Positions 13,401 through 25,695 of a DNA stretch of 64,000 bases are shown piece after piece. The stretch covers positions 310,001-374,000 of the forward strand of contig LLEY01000032.1 in assembly GCA_001414485.1 (NCBI GenBank), given 5' to 3'. The first letter of the stretch is position 1. Every line of letters starts with the position of its first letter. This DNA comes from Calycina herbarum (lineage: Eukaryota > Ascomycota > Leotiomycetes > Helotiales > Pezizellaceae). Under the pieces are notes generated by a model. The model was not told where the DNA came from. It made no database searches and worked only from the letters and a program-made list of their open reading frames with translations. The translations under genes and the position numbers were made by a program.

Positions 13401-15330
13401 CCAATGATCTTTAGACACGATAAAAAATCTTGAATTCCCAAGAGTGCTTGATATGATGCTTGTAACTTCGTACCGAATATCGAGGTACATGATTACTTGG
13501 TCGATTTTCGGCCAGACCGTTGTTGGCCAATCAGAGGGACGCTTCCCGATTTGGACATACGAGCTCCAGATTCGTCTCGGCCGCATAACAACCACCGTAG
13601 AAGCTAGTGTTCGTGCTCATGGTTGTTCGCATTCATGGCGGGCGCCAGTTTTTCCTCGGTCCTTGCACAGGAAGAATGAAATAGTCAAAACGCGGGGAAA
13701 ACATGATAGTGAGAAACGAAAACAATCTGTATAGCTCTCGTACGTCTTCGATAACTGGTCCCATCAATCTTAACGCGTTCATCTTAAGCCTCTGTCATAC
13801 ACACAAGTGGGCGCAACAGGCGGTCATTCAGGCACCTTATCCGAATGCTTCGTTATTTACCCGGCGAATCATTATCATAAAACCAATCCGCTATGCTTGG
13901 CACATATAACTTGCCGTACCAGCATGACCGAAAGGATGAAGACTTGCATCGCATCACCGTTCCTGGCCGTGTTTGTTGAACATGATTTGTGTTAGGTCAC
14001 TTCAGAAGATAGAGTTGATGAACCAGTGTCTTCTTGAGGATAGCCCCAACCTTCCAGAGCTCGGTTATCATCAACGCCTATGTTTTGCGGGGAAATCCAG
14101 GAATTATTGAGGTCATCGCGGTAAACATTTTATTGTTTATCGCCGATCGATTGAAGGGGGGTGGGGTAGGAAGCCTTGAGACTTTTGGGAACAAAAAATG
14201 AAGCTTGCACTACGCAACAAACCTGTCATGACACCCTTTTCCAACTGATGTGATGTTGAAGTTGTACACGGGAAGTGGAAAGTGCAAGGCCTATGCTGGC
14301 TTGTTGTCATCGCAAGAAAATTATCCGGGCTCTTCAAGTCTCTTGAATGGGGAAACAATGTGTTTTGGATGGGTCAGCACCGTCCAGTTACCAGGAATGT
14401 TGCTTGGCTACGCAAGGTGACGGTGCTAGCAGGATCCAGGAGAACAATGGGCGGTCAGCTCCTTGCACTGTACTGACAGTTGGCACTTCCACTCATCACA
14501 TCATTGCTTCCGTCAAAATCCATGATTGGAAGAAATCCGCTGGACATAGATCTTGAATCGAGTCCACTAACTTTATTCAAAACACAGTCTACTGGAAATG
14601 GGATTGTTCACGCATCTTGAAACCCAACTCTGCATTGCAGCTATAAAAGTGGCTTATATGCATTGCTTCAAGCACAAATACTTTCGCACAAGATTTAGGC
14701 CCGCCATAATATGAATGAGGCTTGTTATAGTCTGGAAAGAGTCTCGGTCATCGTTCAGCACGGTGTACACCCATAGGAGGACACCGTACCTTCATTGTTT
14801 TAGAAGACTTGGGATAACGAAGAGCAGCGAAAGCAATTATTCTAAGTGGTTTGCATAATCAACTTGATTGTTCAAGGGTTTTTAGAAAATTGTCTCTTTA
14901 CCCAGGTACACAGAACGATGGCAGAGGGTTCACAGTGGGGTTCACAGTAAACCGGCGAGAGAGGTGATGGCCAGAGCTTGGTTTATAGCACTATACAATT
15001 GAAATGGAACATGAGCGGGTGCAAATTTTCTTGGAGCAAAGACAAAAACACACTTTACTGGCAAAAACAAAAAGAATGCCATTCTCAACATTGGAAGGAA
15101 TATTTGGGTAGCGGTAAAATGAAGTTGTGGATATATGAAGCATCTGATATAGCAAAGGACTGCAAATAAAATTCCAATTTTCGTGTACGAAGACAAGTTG
15201 CTGGAGAACATGCCGATTGACCTCCTCCAATCTCGGCAGCTAAGTGTGAGTGAAGGGAAGAGGAACCGACTATTACACCAATGTATAATATCCGGTTCTC
15301 GATCCCTTTATTCTCCATCCGTTGGGTGTC
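10495..15330. other. gene-poor region, nothing supportable
   Basis: Nearly 5 kb with no gene I can defend. A Pro/Ser/Thr-rich open frame on the minus strand at 11131-11808 has no ATG start and no known domain. Scattered frames at 11929-12359 and 12630-13990 look like random or decayed sequence. The first 300 bases presumably hold the promoter of the transcription factor. Base composition is not strikingly AT-rich, so classical RIP decay is not obvious by eye. Confidence 0.4.
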
Positions 15331-16132
15331 TCAAAAACAAGTGTTGAAGGGAATTGTTTTCAAGGGCCGCGTCATTAGGTATAAGATATGAGTTGCCTTG
15401 ACTTTGAAACCACCGGAGGTGCACTTCGTGAGCCATGTTTTACTACCGACACGAGTCTTCGACCTCAACTCGAGGAAGAAGAAGTCATTCTCCTCAGCCC
15501 TATGTTTCAGGCTGTAGCACTCCTTTACGATAATGGTTGTGTTATATAGGTCTGGCTCGGAGATGTACCTCATTTCGAATGATCTTGCATCGGTGTTACA
15601 AGTGGCCTTGCTTGGCAGAAGAAATGGTGTGAAGTCGACCTGCAAGGCACATCCGTCAAGCCAAAGGAACAGCGGTAGCAAAAGAGGTTTTCTGGGCTTT
15701 CCGGGGCGTAGAGATCGCTTTGCGTGCTTCGGAGTGATAATCGATGTTGATAGTAGCCTTTTCAAAAATTTGAACGATCCAGCTCTTCTTGGTTGGCTCG
15801 TCCGCATCTGCCGGAAGCAGGTACTTGGTAGGATTTGGTAGCAGTAAGTAGACATGTCGTCGGCGAAGGGTATTCGTTATGGAAAAGTCAAGGGAGATGA
15901 GCAGAACTGAAAGTGTGAAAGAAGGAGACGGGGCTAGCTTCAGAAAAGAGGCGCTGCGGTTGAACCTCGGCAAGTCTCCTATCTCCTTCGCGCTTTCCTT
16001 CACTTCTAATATCAAGAACAACATATCAGGCCAAACCTGATATATCCCCAAAAGGAAGGTTCTTTGGTTTATCTGCATGGGTTCTCGATGCAAGAACTGC
16101 AAAACAATTATTCCAAGTGAACGTCTCTGCAT
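15331..16132 (-). pseudogene. possible decayed or mis-spliced hypothetical gene
   Basis: Two overlapping minus-strand frames read more like protein than their surroundings. The upstream one (16132-15656) includes PTKYLLPADADEP and KATINIDYHSEARKA, then stops. The downstream one (about 15660-15331) includes DFTPFLLPSKATCNTDARSF and MRYISEPDLYNTTIIVKE. They could be joined by a frameshift, or by a 31-base GT-AG stretch near 15650 that would be extraordinarily short for an intron. I do not recognise the family and the upstream start is uncertain. It may equally be non-coding. Confidence 0.25.
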
Positions 16133-16900
16133 TCCGTCACGATGACAGCTTCGAGCTTGTCCAACTAATGAGAGCAGAGCCAGATCGGGTATTCTTTACC
16201 TCTCTAGGTTATCCTACAACGTACAATCTGCTCATGAAGTACAACGTTGGAATTCATTATGTTATGACTGGGAGAATTCACCCCTCTACTGTTACATGGG
16301 ATACTTACAAAACAAAACAGAATTGGCACGAGACAGGATTTCCAACGGATAATTAACTATGTACGAGCTCTAACCTTACGCACAGAAGATTCGATAGCTT
16401 TGGGCGATCTTTTTGGTTTCTGCTCGCAGCCTCGTCGCCTCTTCTCCATCGTACCGTACCTCCCTCAACAATAGCACTGGGACTAAATCCGAGACCAGTA
16501 GGTAATGACATTGAAAATTCAACCAACAAATTCCATCCAACCTGGATTCGCTAATAAATCGCCAATAGCAATCAACCCATCTCTTCACAGCTGGTAGTGA
16601 GTGCAGCACAAAGGTGACATTTTGAAGAATGTCGAAATGATATTTTGTTGACAATCGCGCCAGGCGTAGCTAATTTTCGATGGGAGTTATCTTCTTGTTT
16701 CGGTATTTGCATGTATGTAGGAAGGTTCCAGGTGTGGTGTATGGTCGTGCCTTCCTCGAATTCGAAAGGGCCTGTGACACCGGCCTAAAGCAGGTTGTGA
16801 AGTCACACTCGACTGCAATACCCGTGCAACCCTTTTAAAGACCAACGTCAAGTGTATTCAGTTCTCAAACGTTTCTCGGAAAAAGCATTTCATTCTCGCG
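16133..16900. other. intergenic region upstream of the enoyl-CoA hydratase gene
   Basis: No gene recognised. The final 150 bases are the likely promoter and leader of the gene starting at 16901. Confidence 0.4.
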
Positions 16901-17860
16901 ATGAGTACCTTCAAATCTGTACCACCAGAACTCAATCATGTTCTTCTTGCCTCCCCAGCTCCACATGTACTGCTGCTCACTTTGAACCATGAGCAGCAGA
17001 TGAATGCTCTACCCGTTGAAGCATCTTGGGAATTGGACGCATTATGGAAATGGTTTGACTCTGAACCATATTTGTATGGTCCTCTTTTCCACTTGCTGCT
17101 TCTTCGTTGTGCAAACGGTAATGATAGCCAATTTACAATAAGCTAATAGACCCCTCTAGAAGAGTAGCTATCATTACAGGAGCAGGAAAAAAGGCTTTCT
17201 GTGCTGGCATGGATCTCAAAGGTTTCTATCTTCTCCTCCCTCGACTTGTCGATACCACTAATACTAAGACTAGAAGCGCAAAGCCTTTTCTCCAAACCTC
17301 GAACACAAGCACACTATCCTCCCTCTGGCTTCGCAGGCCTCACCAGACGGACAGGTCGAAAACCCATAATCGGTGCAGTAAATGGCCACGCCCACGGTGG
17401 AGGTTTCGAGGTAGTCCTCAATTGCGACCTTGTTATCGCTTCCTCGACCGCCACTTTCTCCTTTCCAGACGTCATGCGAGGTACTGCGGCATTGGAAGGT
17501 GGTTTGCCACGTTTATGTAGGAATGTGGGACTACAAAGAGCGACGTACTTAGCGCTTACGGGTTCAGTGCTGAATGCGAAGGAGGCGATGGAGTGGGGCA
17601 TAGTGTTGAAGGTTGTATATGGGGAAAGGTTAATTGCAGAGGCAATCGAGCTTGCAAATTTGGTGGCAAGAGGGAGTCCAGACAGTGTTATTGTTAGTCG
17701 ACAAGGCATCAGAGAGGCTTGGGAAGCTGGAGTTAGCAGTGCGACGAGAGATGTATATAATCGGTATGCGGAGGGTTTGTTTTGGGGTGAGAATGCAAAG
17801 GAGGGGATAAAGGCTTTTGGAGAGAGGAGAGCGCCGGTATGGAAAGCAAGTAAATTGTGA
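16901..17860 (+). CDS. enoyl-CoA hydratase/isomerase family protein, peroxisomal (C-terminal SKL)
   Basis: The protein is a 273-residue crotonase-fold enzyme from three exons: 16901-17073, 17160-17221 and 17274-17860. Crotonase hallmarks are visible: RVAIITGAGKKAFCAGMDLK supplies one half of the oxyanion hole and AVNGHAHGGGFEVVLNCDLV the other, followed by FPDVMRG and EGGLPRL. The last residues are VWKASKL, a canonical type 1 peroxisomal targeting signal. That implies import into peroxisomes and a role in fatty-acid or other CoA-ester catabolism, probably hydration or double-bond isomerisation of an enoyl-CoA. The phase at both junctions and the unbroken GMDLK-E-AQSLF join support the exon model. 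The exact substrate cannot be told from sequence. No pathway partners are adjacent. Confidence 0.9.
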
Positions 17861-19474
17861 TACCTGCCGCCCGCGATAGATGAAACAATACCAAGGTCTT
17901 GCGTCCATTTATCAACCGTCCTGACATCCACCTCCTCGATAGCGGGGCATTTAAGCGAGGATCTACTGAAGTTCCTCACACAATTGGCATCATTATGCTA
18001 CTGTTAAGCAATTACCATTTGCCTTTTGAGGTGTAGCCTAGGTTAGTTTTAACTAAGAAACGAGCCGTTGGTGCTGCGATGTACTTTGTACGCATGTTAA
18101 TTGTAATTAACCTTGGGGCTCACGTAATTGCTGGGTTTATGGTTTTGACAGTTTATTCTTTTCAAATTCCCTCTTCTTCTATACACGTATGGGTCATTCA
18201 ATACCAACCTACTGTAGGCCCTGAGATGCAGTCAAGTCGTGTGTTGGGGACGCCTTCAATTCACTCGCCTAACCCAAGCAACAGCCCGTGGATCTTTGGC
18301 CCACCTTTAGCGATATCAAATTCATATCATGGCACTAGTGTGTCTGTGATAAAAGCCAATCAATGGACAGGAAATTCTCCAGGTGGGGATCCTTCAACGT
18401 TTTGTTGCACGTCGCACAAGGACAGTCGTTGACTTGGCCAATGAGAAGAATTGAGGACGTTAATTCTATCTCAACTAGCAGGGGTCTAGCCTAGAATGTG
18501 GCTAAGCTAAGCACTTGCTAGCGTGTTATGATGCAGCAAAGCTAATCCTTCACATATAATTGGTTCTTCAACCTTCGCGACATGCGAGGAGTATTGCCAA
18601 TTCACCACCTCAACTAAACGAAATTTAATGAAAGCTATTGGCTCTTTGATTTAGCGCTAGTCCACCTGCGGAATTGCAACAAAATCCACGGTGGTGAAAG
18701 CTATTGGTTCTCAGATCTACTATCAACCTTTGCTCTTCTGCGAAGCCAGATGTACCGAAGATTAACCAATGTCCCTTTCTTTTATCTTTCGTCACCTTAA
18801 ACAGGTACATTAGGGAACATACATCTATGAATACTAACTCTCAAAGGGTAACCAGCGAGTATTCACAAACTCACGAAGTCAAAGAACAATGGCCCAGAGA
18901 CATCGGTGGTGGTAATATTGTTGAACTAAAGTACGCGTTCTGCACGTGTCCCTGTCCTGCGCGCCCAAAAATTATTCCCGAACTGACTTTTCCTAGACGG
19001 TTTGGACAATGGAGTTAGTTCATTGAAATGAGTTGGGTCAACTAAAATTGACAAGTGTTGAAATAACTGAATCTTCGCCCATGTTTTTTTTCAACTTGAT
19101 TGTTTCAACCTTTAGTATAATCACTCTTGTTAGATATATATAAGTATGTCTGAAGTTTCTCATGTGGATAGCGTCCTTATTCACTCATATAAGGTCTTTC
19201 CAACACGATATATTATCATCTTCTGTTTTGCGGGGCGACGAACAGCGTTCTCCATTGCATTTACAGAAGGACTCGTTTCTTTTGGTCACTCAATACCACA
19301 ATAGATGAATAAAGCATATCAGAGCGCGGGATTTCAAATAAACAAGATGCTCACCACAACGCACAACCACCAAATCGGCGAAGCATTTCCTAACTTTAGC
19401 AATTTAGCAGTTTCAGAGATATTCATATATTCTCTATATACACATATACAACCCTCCCCATCCCTATCTAAAGT
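17861..19474. other. intergenic region, no gene recognised
   Basis: About 1.6 kb between the hydratase gene and the GH6 gene, containing both 3' ends. Only short frames are present (the longest plus-strand one, 18079-18432, has no domain). Confidence 0.45.
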
Positions 19475-20734
19475 CTAAACCCTCAACTTCGCATTGCGAT
19501 GCGTAGGAACAATAGGAGGATTCGCATTCTTAACCAACATCTGCACATACTCATCCCACCACAACCCCGCATTAGGCGCCTTCGTTCCACCCACACTCTC
19601 CCCCGTATACCCACAAGGCCCATCACTTTCTCCTCCGGGTTTAACCCAAACAATACTATCAACAACACTACTATTCGTCTCAGTCGTAGGTGGGATCCCG
19701 AATCCTGCTTCGATATTGCACCACTCTCCCCACTCCTTCCTCGTATTCTGAAGTCCCGAACGACCTTGGTCGATGATGAAATGCGCTGGTAAGGAGAGAT
19801 TGGTTAGGAATGGAGCGAGGGACTCAGCGTAGTGGAGTTCATCGTAGGAGGGCGACCATTCAGTGTAGTTTGCTCGTGGGGAGGCGATATAGGGGTTAAA
19901 GTTTGATACGTCGGTTGAGAAGCCGCGGATTTTAGCTCCGGCTGTTAGGTTTTGTGCGAGGGTGACGACTTTGCTGAATTCTGCGGCAGCTGGAGATTAT
20001 TGTTAGCATGCTTTTTCAAGAGGTGTGTGAGTGGGAAAGAGGGACACACCAAGAGGTAGATTATCAGCCCATCCTAACCATCCACCATGCGCAGCATCGA
20101 TATACAACGCAATATTCGGCCCCTGCAACTTGCTTATCGCATAAGCAATTCCCTCCTCATAAACGCTTGAAGCCCCCGCGCAAAAAGGAACATTCTGATT
20201 CGTAACCACGTTCCCCAAAGAATCTGGTTCAAGAACAATAGCGAATGTTAAATCCTTAGCTGCCTTGACTGCTTTCGCATAAGGATCCACAAAGAGAGTT
20301 TTATATTTCTTCAACCCATCATTTGCACTAGAAAACTCCCCACCTGAGGCTCCTCCTGAACAATCTCTGTCGGGGAGATCGTAGAGTACTAATTGTACGA
20401 TTTGTGCTTTTCGAGTTTTTCGTTGCTCGGCTCGCGCTTCGGAGATGGCTTTGTCAATTCCTGAGAGCCCTGAGACGGAGGATACCCAGACGAAGGTTCC
20501 TGTTTTTTGAACTGTGCGGATACGTGCTGCATTCAGAGTATCGTTTTTAGCGAGGAAGGCATTGAGAGTTTGATTTAGTTCGGAGGCGTAGAAGGAGTTG
20601 GCGAAGTAATTTTTTCCTAGGAAGGGGTTTCGGTCTGTGGAGTTGGGTGCTAGTGCGAATTCTGGGGATTCAGCAGCGGGGAGTGCGGAGACTGCTGCTG
20701 CAGACAGAGCTGCTAGGATGGTTGTTGCCTTCAT
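19475..20734 (-). CDS. glycoside hydrolase family 6 cellulase (cellobiohydrolase/endoglucanase)
   Basis: This is a secreted GH6 enzyme of 399 residues from two exons, 20734-20050 and 19989-19475. It begins with a signal peptide (MKATTILAALSAAAVSALPA) and passes straight into the catalytic domain, so there is no CBM1 carbohydrate-binding module or Ser/Thr linker. GH6 signatures are clear: VLYDLPDRDCSGG at about residues 116-127 and VLEPDSLGNVVTN at 167-179 (containing the proton-donor Asp of the family), then YIDAAHGGWLGW, and WVKPGGESDG near the C-terminus where the family has its other active-site Asp. It should hydrolyse beta-1,4-glucan by inversion outside the cell. The 60-base intron splits the codon after DNLPL and joins to AAEFSKVV. 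Lack of a CBM suggests action on soluble or less crystalline glucan (inference). Confidence 0.95.
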
Positions 20735-21430
20735 GGTCGAAACGAAGAAATTCTTGAGAGATAGGGAAATTACATTTTAGAGAAGTGAAATCCGTTATAT
20801 GTCTCCTGAAATTTTGATAATTTCTCCACGTCGAGCTACCGAGCTGTGGGGACCCCACGTCCGAAAAAGCACCGCTTTAGATTGAACAATGGTGTTATTA
20901 GAGAAGAGGCTGAAAGATAAAAGCTTGATAAGTTACGGATAAATAAACAGAAGTGAACAGATCTTCACCCCTTGATTACTTAGGATAGAAACTGCTGGCA
21001 TGGCGAAACCCACTTGGAAGTAACATCATCTTCTCCTTACGAGGAGAGTTAGGGGTAGAAATCCGATGGGTAAACAAGACTTAACAGACGAGGAAGAATG
21101 AAAGCACATTGAAACACGGAGCCACAAACCCGTCATCCCGATGCTAAGTTGAAATTATCCGCCATGGCAGAACTCGGATGCAGGTACTCCTGTACATCAG
21201 GTGGCGAGGCAAATGGGCCCGTAATTTACGCAATTGTCAGCGAGGTTTGAATAGTTGAAAATTGTAGGTGAAACAGCATTTCAGGTGATTGAAGATTGGC
21301 ATCAAGAGTTACAAAGCAACGCTGGCTAGATAGCAAGGAGGAGCAAATGAGATATGATTGTTTCAAACCGATTTTACTATTATTCTATTTACAAATGAAA
21401 GACGTTATATTTAATATGAGGAATAATTCT
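20735..21430. other. intergenic region between the GH6 and stress-protein genes
   Basis: About 700 bases without a gene. They contain the GH6 promoter on one side and the 3' end of the stress-like gene on the other. Confidence 0.5.
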
Positions 21431-22546
21431 TCACTTCATGAAACCCTTCTTTCCGTCACCGTTTGAGTCGACCATTGGATTGATCTTATCCATCAAAGAA
21501 GGCTTCTTGGTCTCGGCGTGTGTGCCGTGGCTAGCGATATCGCTGGTATCACGTCCAACTCCAGTACCAGTGGTGCGGGGAGCTGAAGAGTGACTGCCAA
21601 GAGTGGTGCCAGTAGCTCCAGTGGTGTAGTTACCACCACTGCTCGAACCATGCTCATGAGCGTGAGCACCGTGATTTTGAGTACCGTGGGCGCCTCGAGC
21701 GGTATCACGAGAACCGTCCAAGTCAGAATCAATGCGTGGATCTGCTTTATTCATAGCATTTGAAGAATGTGGGCCAGCGGTGGTTGAGCCTTGGGTGCCA
21801 TGAGTGTTGTGTTGACCGTGGTGACCATCCCGCTCGGTCAACGAAGTAGAACCATGTGCTCCGGCTCCACCAATGGTACCTCCAACAGACTTTGGCTCAC
21901 CTGCAAAAGCATCGGTACGCTCCTCGCGACCTCCGAGATGGCCTCCCTTGTTCTTGAAGTCGTGCAAGCTGACAGCTGGCAATTGGCTAGCGCTGTGGTG
22001 CTTGGCTTCATTTTGGTGAACCTCGTGAATTGGGATTGTAGTGTGAACAACAGAGGGTTGAATAGTCTCTTTTTGGATGACTGGTTGAATGTTCTCGTGG
22101 ACATGGTGGTGGACGTGCTCTCCAGCCAAAGAAGGTTTTGCAGAAGATGTGTGTTGAACATCGGCGACAGTTCGCTGGTCCTTGAACTGTGCTGCCTCTC
22201 TATCTAGTCTGTCCTTTACATGCTCGTCATTGCCATGTTTGATGTTGCGGTGCTCAACACCAGCCAATTGGTGTGTGTGTTGCTCAGGAAGAACTTCACG
22301 ATCTTGAACAGGTTGGACTGAAGTATGATAGTGGTCTTGGTGGACCTCTCTGTCGATGGCGGTTGTCTGATTCTCGTGCTGAGTTCGAGTGACATTCTCG
22401 TGCTTGACAGCTGGGTTCACCGTCTATTACAAGTTAGTTATTGACCTTTCAAGATTGAAAATAGGAATAAATACCTCGTGGACAGTGGTGTCGTGCTTTC
22501 CATCCTTGTTAAGGAATCCAGAAACGGCGTGCTTGGCTTTATCCAT
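21431..22546 (-). CDS. hydrophilic His/Glu-rich protein of the fungal 'allergen'/stress type with EF-hand-like C-terminus
   Basis: A 354-residue, extremely hydrophilic protein is encoded by exons 22546-22475 and 22423-21431 (50-base intron). It has no signal peptide or membrane segment. The first 200 residues carry a repeated pattern of charged residues and histidines: AIDREVHQDHYHTSVQPV with DREVLPEQH, then GEHVHHHVHENIQPVIQKET and HTTIPIHEVHQNEAKHH. The second half is Gly/His/Thr-rich, with two calcium-loop-like sequences, DSDLDGSRD and a C-terminal DSNGDGKKGF. Similar proteins are common in filamentous fungi and are often labelled allergen or stress-inducible in databases (from memory). 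Composition suggests a disordered, hydrophilin-like or metal-binding role, but no function is established here. It shares a motif with the gene at 25.8-27.0 kb. Confidence 0.85.
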
Positions 22547-24204
22547 TTTGATTTTATTTGGAAAGATTTGATGTAGATGAGTGTGTGTATGATGTGTTTG
22601 TATTCAAACTCTGAGTAGAGGAACTCTGTTATAAGTATGCAAGCCCCTCTGGAGAGGGCGAAGCTCACTGAAGCTACATCATCAATGACGGTTGCCGGCA
22701 GCATTCGTAGCTGAGATGGCTTAAGCCACAACGATAATCTTAAGACGGAAGGGAAACCCATGTATCAGCTCCAAGAAATGAAATCTAGCCCAGAATCTTT
22801 GAGGAAATGGGGCTATGATTCGTTGAGGGGTCGGGATGATGGCGAGGCGTTATTCAAATGCGTAGCGAAAAGTTGTACTAGCTGCGTATTTGAGACACAG
22901 CTCTTCTTCATGCTGAGATTTAGGTGGGATAGCTCTCATGCATTTGGCTTTTCTCCATGGTTAATGTCAACCAGTTAAAAATACCCCTCGAGTCATGGAA
23001 AAGAGCTGACGATTGGCGGGGTAGAAGGTCCGCAAGACATGGGAAACCCAGCTGAAAAGACGAATGTGGCTGAATCTAGACATTGGAAACAATGTTATCC
23101 GTAGATCTACAGCAAGGATAGAGCTGCATTGGGAGGAAGCAGTGGCCAAGAGGATGGTGAAGTGGAATGCAACGCATAGCATTTGGAAATGGCATGTCTT
23201 GCCAAGTATCAAGAATCCACATTTCGCTAAGCAACAACTAGGCAATTACATCATGATCGTGAATATGAAATGGGTGGCGGATCAGATTTGTCCACTCATT
23301 CCGTATCCAGAATCGTGATGCTGGCCAATCTGATGATCAGACTTGAATCCATGTCTAGAGAAGGCCATGTGCTTGTCCCAAGTATTGATCGAAACAAAGA
23401 GAGGTATTTGGCATACACGTACGCAAGATATGCCGATGGATGCCCGGCGTCTCCGAGCGATATTTGATTGTTTGAACGATCGTGATGGGGCGGAGGGACT
23501 TTGAAAAGGAGATATGAGGAAGGTAGGAGTATAGTGTAGAATACTCCCCTTTTCTTTTCACCAGATTTGTCCAAAACGACTAGAAAAATCATCTTCTCCT
23601 GGAAGTGTTAGGACAATAGTAACAGGGAAAGTGCCCTGAGACTACAGTCACAATCACCAATTCCTGCTGGTCCTTGAGAACTTCTCAATGATGGACAAAA
23701 AACTCGCAAGGAAGGAGGGTTGGATGAGGATATAAACAAAGTTGCCCGGTCAGGGAAGCCATCACTTGAAGCGATACTTTTAATCTATTCCTCACTCTCA
23801 AGCTTCGATGAGGAGCGGGCCTAGGTGACCGTATGATGAGGCGTGATGGGACGGGAAGAGGTTTCGGTATCGTAAAAACCGCTTGGTGATGAGTGGGATT
23901 TTTCTGTTCTGTGCCAACGGGATTTACTATTGGCGACCATAATTCTTCCATGATATGGTGTGAGGCTGTCGAAAGGAGAGGAGACCTGGTGAGAACGGTC
24001 GGGAGGGAAGGGAAAGGGTCAACCTGATGTGAGGAGCGACTGCAACTACCGGTGAGGAGCAGTCGATAGAATGAGGATATATATCGTCTCGACTCCCCCT
24101 CGCCGTTGATTGTTTGGATATTAAATGAATCATCTTCGATTTTTTTATTTCCGGAAGACAACCTGACATACCGGGGTATCCCCGGACGTCTCACTCCCCC
24201 AAAC
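22547..24204. other. intergenic region, no gene recognised
   Basis: About 1.65 kb. It holds the promoter of the minus-strand stress-like gene on the left and a TATA-like ATATATAT at about 24078 near the right edge, 127 bases before the next start. The many short open frames are mutually overlapping shadows. Confidence 0.45.
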
Positions 24205-25695
24205 ATGGGTCAACTCCTCTGTAGCCCAAGGTCTAACAACACCAAAGAAAACATCGCGAAGCCTCCAACCACGGAGCACTTTTGCCCTAATCCCAATTCT
24301 AAGCGGGAAAGCCTCTACGGCTCACCTTCCCCCAATGTAGAAGAAACCGCCAGTGCAACTTCCTCCTCCACTTGCACCATCAATTCTCCGGACCTGTACA
24401 AATCTTGCACCAATCCTCACTCCCCCACCAGACAGGATATCACGCACTCGATATGCAGCAGGCGCAACAGTTTCTACAGTACCGAACACGATGTGAACAG
24501 GTACAGCGTCTTCCCTGCCACCAGTACAAGCGTTCCAACCGGCCGAAAGCCCAAATCGAATGCTAGAACCTCTATTTCTGATAAGACCAACCCTTGCAGC
24601 GCTTCTGCTCCTCACACCTTTCGAAATTCCTTTTCGTCAGTCTCGAGACTGCAAGCATTGTCATACGAAGATGTTGTAGCTACCGAACCACCACGCTTGG
24701 TTGGACTTCGCTATCTGGACCATCATGAGCCGTTCACAGTATTCCCAAACCCGAAACCCCAATCTTCGAATACCCGCCAGTCACCAGATACGGCACAACA
24801 TCTCGAATATGTAAGCAAACCTACTTCGAATCCAACCCCCACGGGATTTCGTCACGGTATCTCTGGTGGATGCATACCGCATGAAGTAGATTCACGAGCT
24901 TGGAATCAAGAACGAGAGAATTATAAGGGTTATACGATTGTTAAAAGAGAAATTGTGACAAATAATGGCTATGAAAGAAATTCACGCGGAAAACCCAGCA
25001 GCATCAATAGCAACTCTATCGGTTCCACCAGGGCAAACACATCTCATCCAGCTATGGCATTACCACCTTGCCTTTCGATTTCCATACCCACAAGCAAAGA
25101 GAGACAGATGCGAGGCCATAAATACTCTGGGGATGTATATGGACATATATCAGCCGTATATGGTTCAACTAGGGAACCTCAATCGAATACATTGAATCGA
25201 CAGCCACCAAATAACAATGGAATGTACGCCAATTACGGCTATCCACCTATTTACCATGGACAAAACCACAGGCCAAACCCAACGTACCCCTTGAAGAACG
25301 ACTCAAATATTGCGGAATTACCCTGTCTGGCTGAAAATGCAGCTCCATCATCGAACAGTTTACATGAGACCCATGTTTTGACCAATGCGCACCAAGCCAT
25401 TGACGACACCATTCTTTCCAGCACACCCCACACACGGTTGTCCCGCTCTCGGCCCACTACCAGCACTAGACCTCTGCCGTTTGATCGAGCTGGACTTCAG
25501 GGGGACTTGGATCATGTTGACCCTCGATCCAAGGACAATCTTCTGGGGTATCCGACCCGGAATCCAGATGCTTCTTTCGGCACTGTAACCTCCAACATCC
25601 CAAGTTCTTGCACGTCTCCTGTCCGCAATTCCTTACGAGCATCTTTTTATTCCGAAGACTCGCCACCCTACCAGAAGTCAACAGCACGCAAGTAA
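24205..25695 (+). CDS. Ser/Pro/Asn-rich hypothetical protein with N-terminal MGxxxC acylation motif
   Basis: A single open frame of 496 codons runs from the ATG at 24205. The N-terminus MGQLLCSPRS has Gly2 and Cys6, the pattern seen in N-myristoylated and palmitoylated proteins, so peripheral membrane attachment is likely (inference). An in-frame ATG 99 bases upstream would bury this motif; I therefore prefer 24205. The rest is low-complexity and rich in Ser, Pro, Asn, Thr and Arg. Islands such as LSYEDVVATEPPRLVGLRYL and YKGYTIVKREIV may be conserved. I recognise no domain. It stops 105 bases before the next gene on the same strand; I looked for an intron joining the two and found none that keeps the frame. 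Confidence 0.6.
   Translation: MGQLLCSPRSNNTKENIAKPPTTEHFCPNPNSKRESLYGSPSPNVEETASATSSSTCTINSPDLYKSCTNPHSPTRQDITHSICSRRNSFYSTEHDVNRYSVFPATSTSVPTGRKPKSNARTSISDKTNPCSASAPHTFRNSFSSVSRLQALSYEDVVATEPPRLVGLRYLDHHEPFTVFPNPKPQSSNTRQSPDTAQHLEYVSKPTSNPTPTGFRHGISGGCIPHEVDSRAWNQERENYKGYTIVKREIVTNNGYERNSRGKPSSINSNSIGSTRANTSHPAMALPPCLSISIPTSKERQMRGHKYSGDVYGHISAVYGSTREPQSNTLNRQPPNNNGMYANYGYPPIYHGQNHRPNPTYPLKNDSNIAELPCLAENAAPSSNSLHETHVLTNAHQAIDDTILSSTPHTRLSRSRPTTSTRPLPFDRAGLQGDLDHVDPRSKDNLLGYPTRNPDASFGTVTSNIPSSCTSPVRNSLRASFYSEDSPPYQKSTARK

Noticed and set aside
23685..24206. 173-codon minus-strand frame opposite the MGQLLC gene leader
   Set aside because: It overlaps the promoter and start of a better-supported plus-strand gene and has no recognisable domain.
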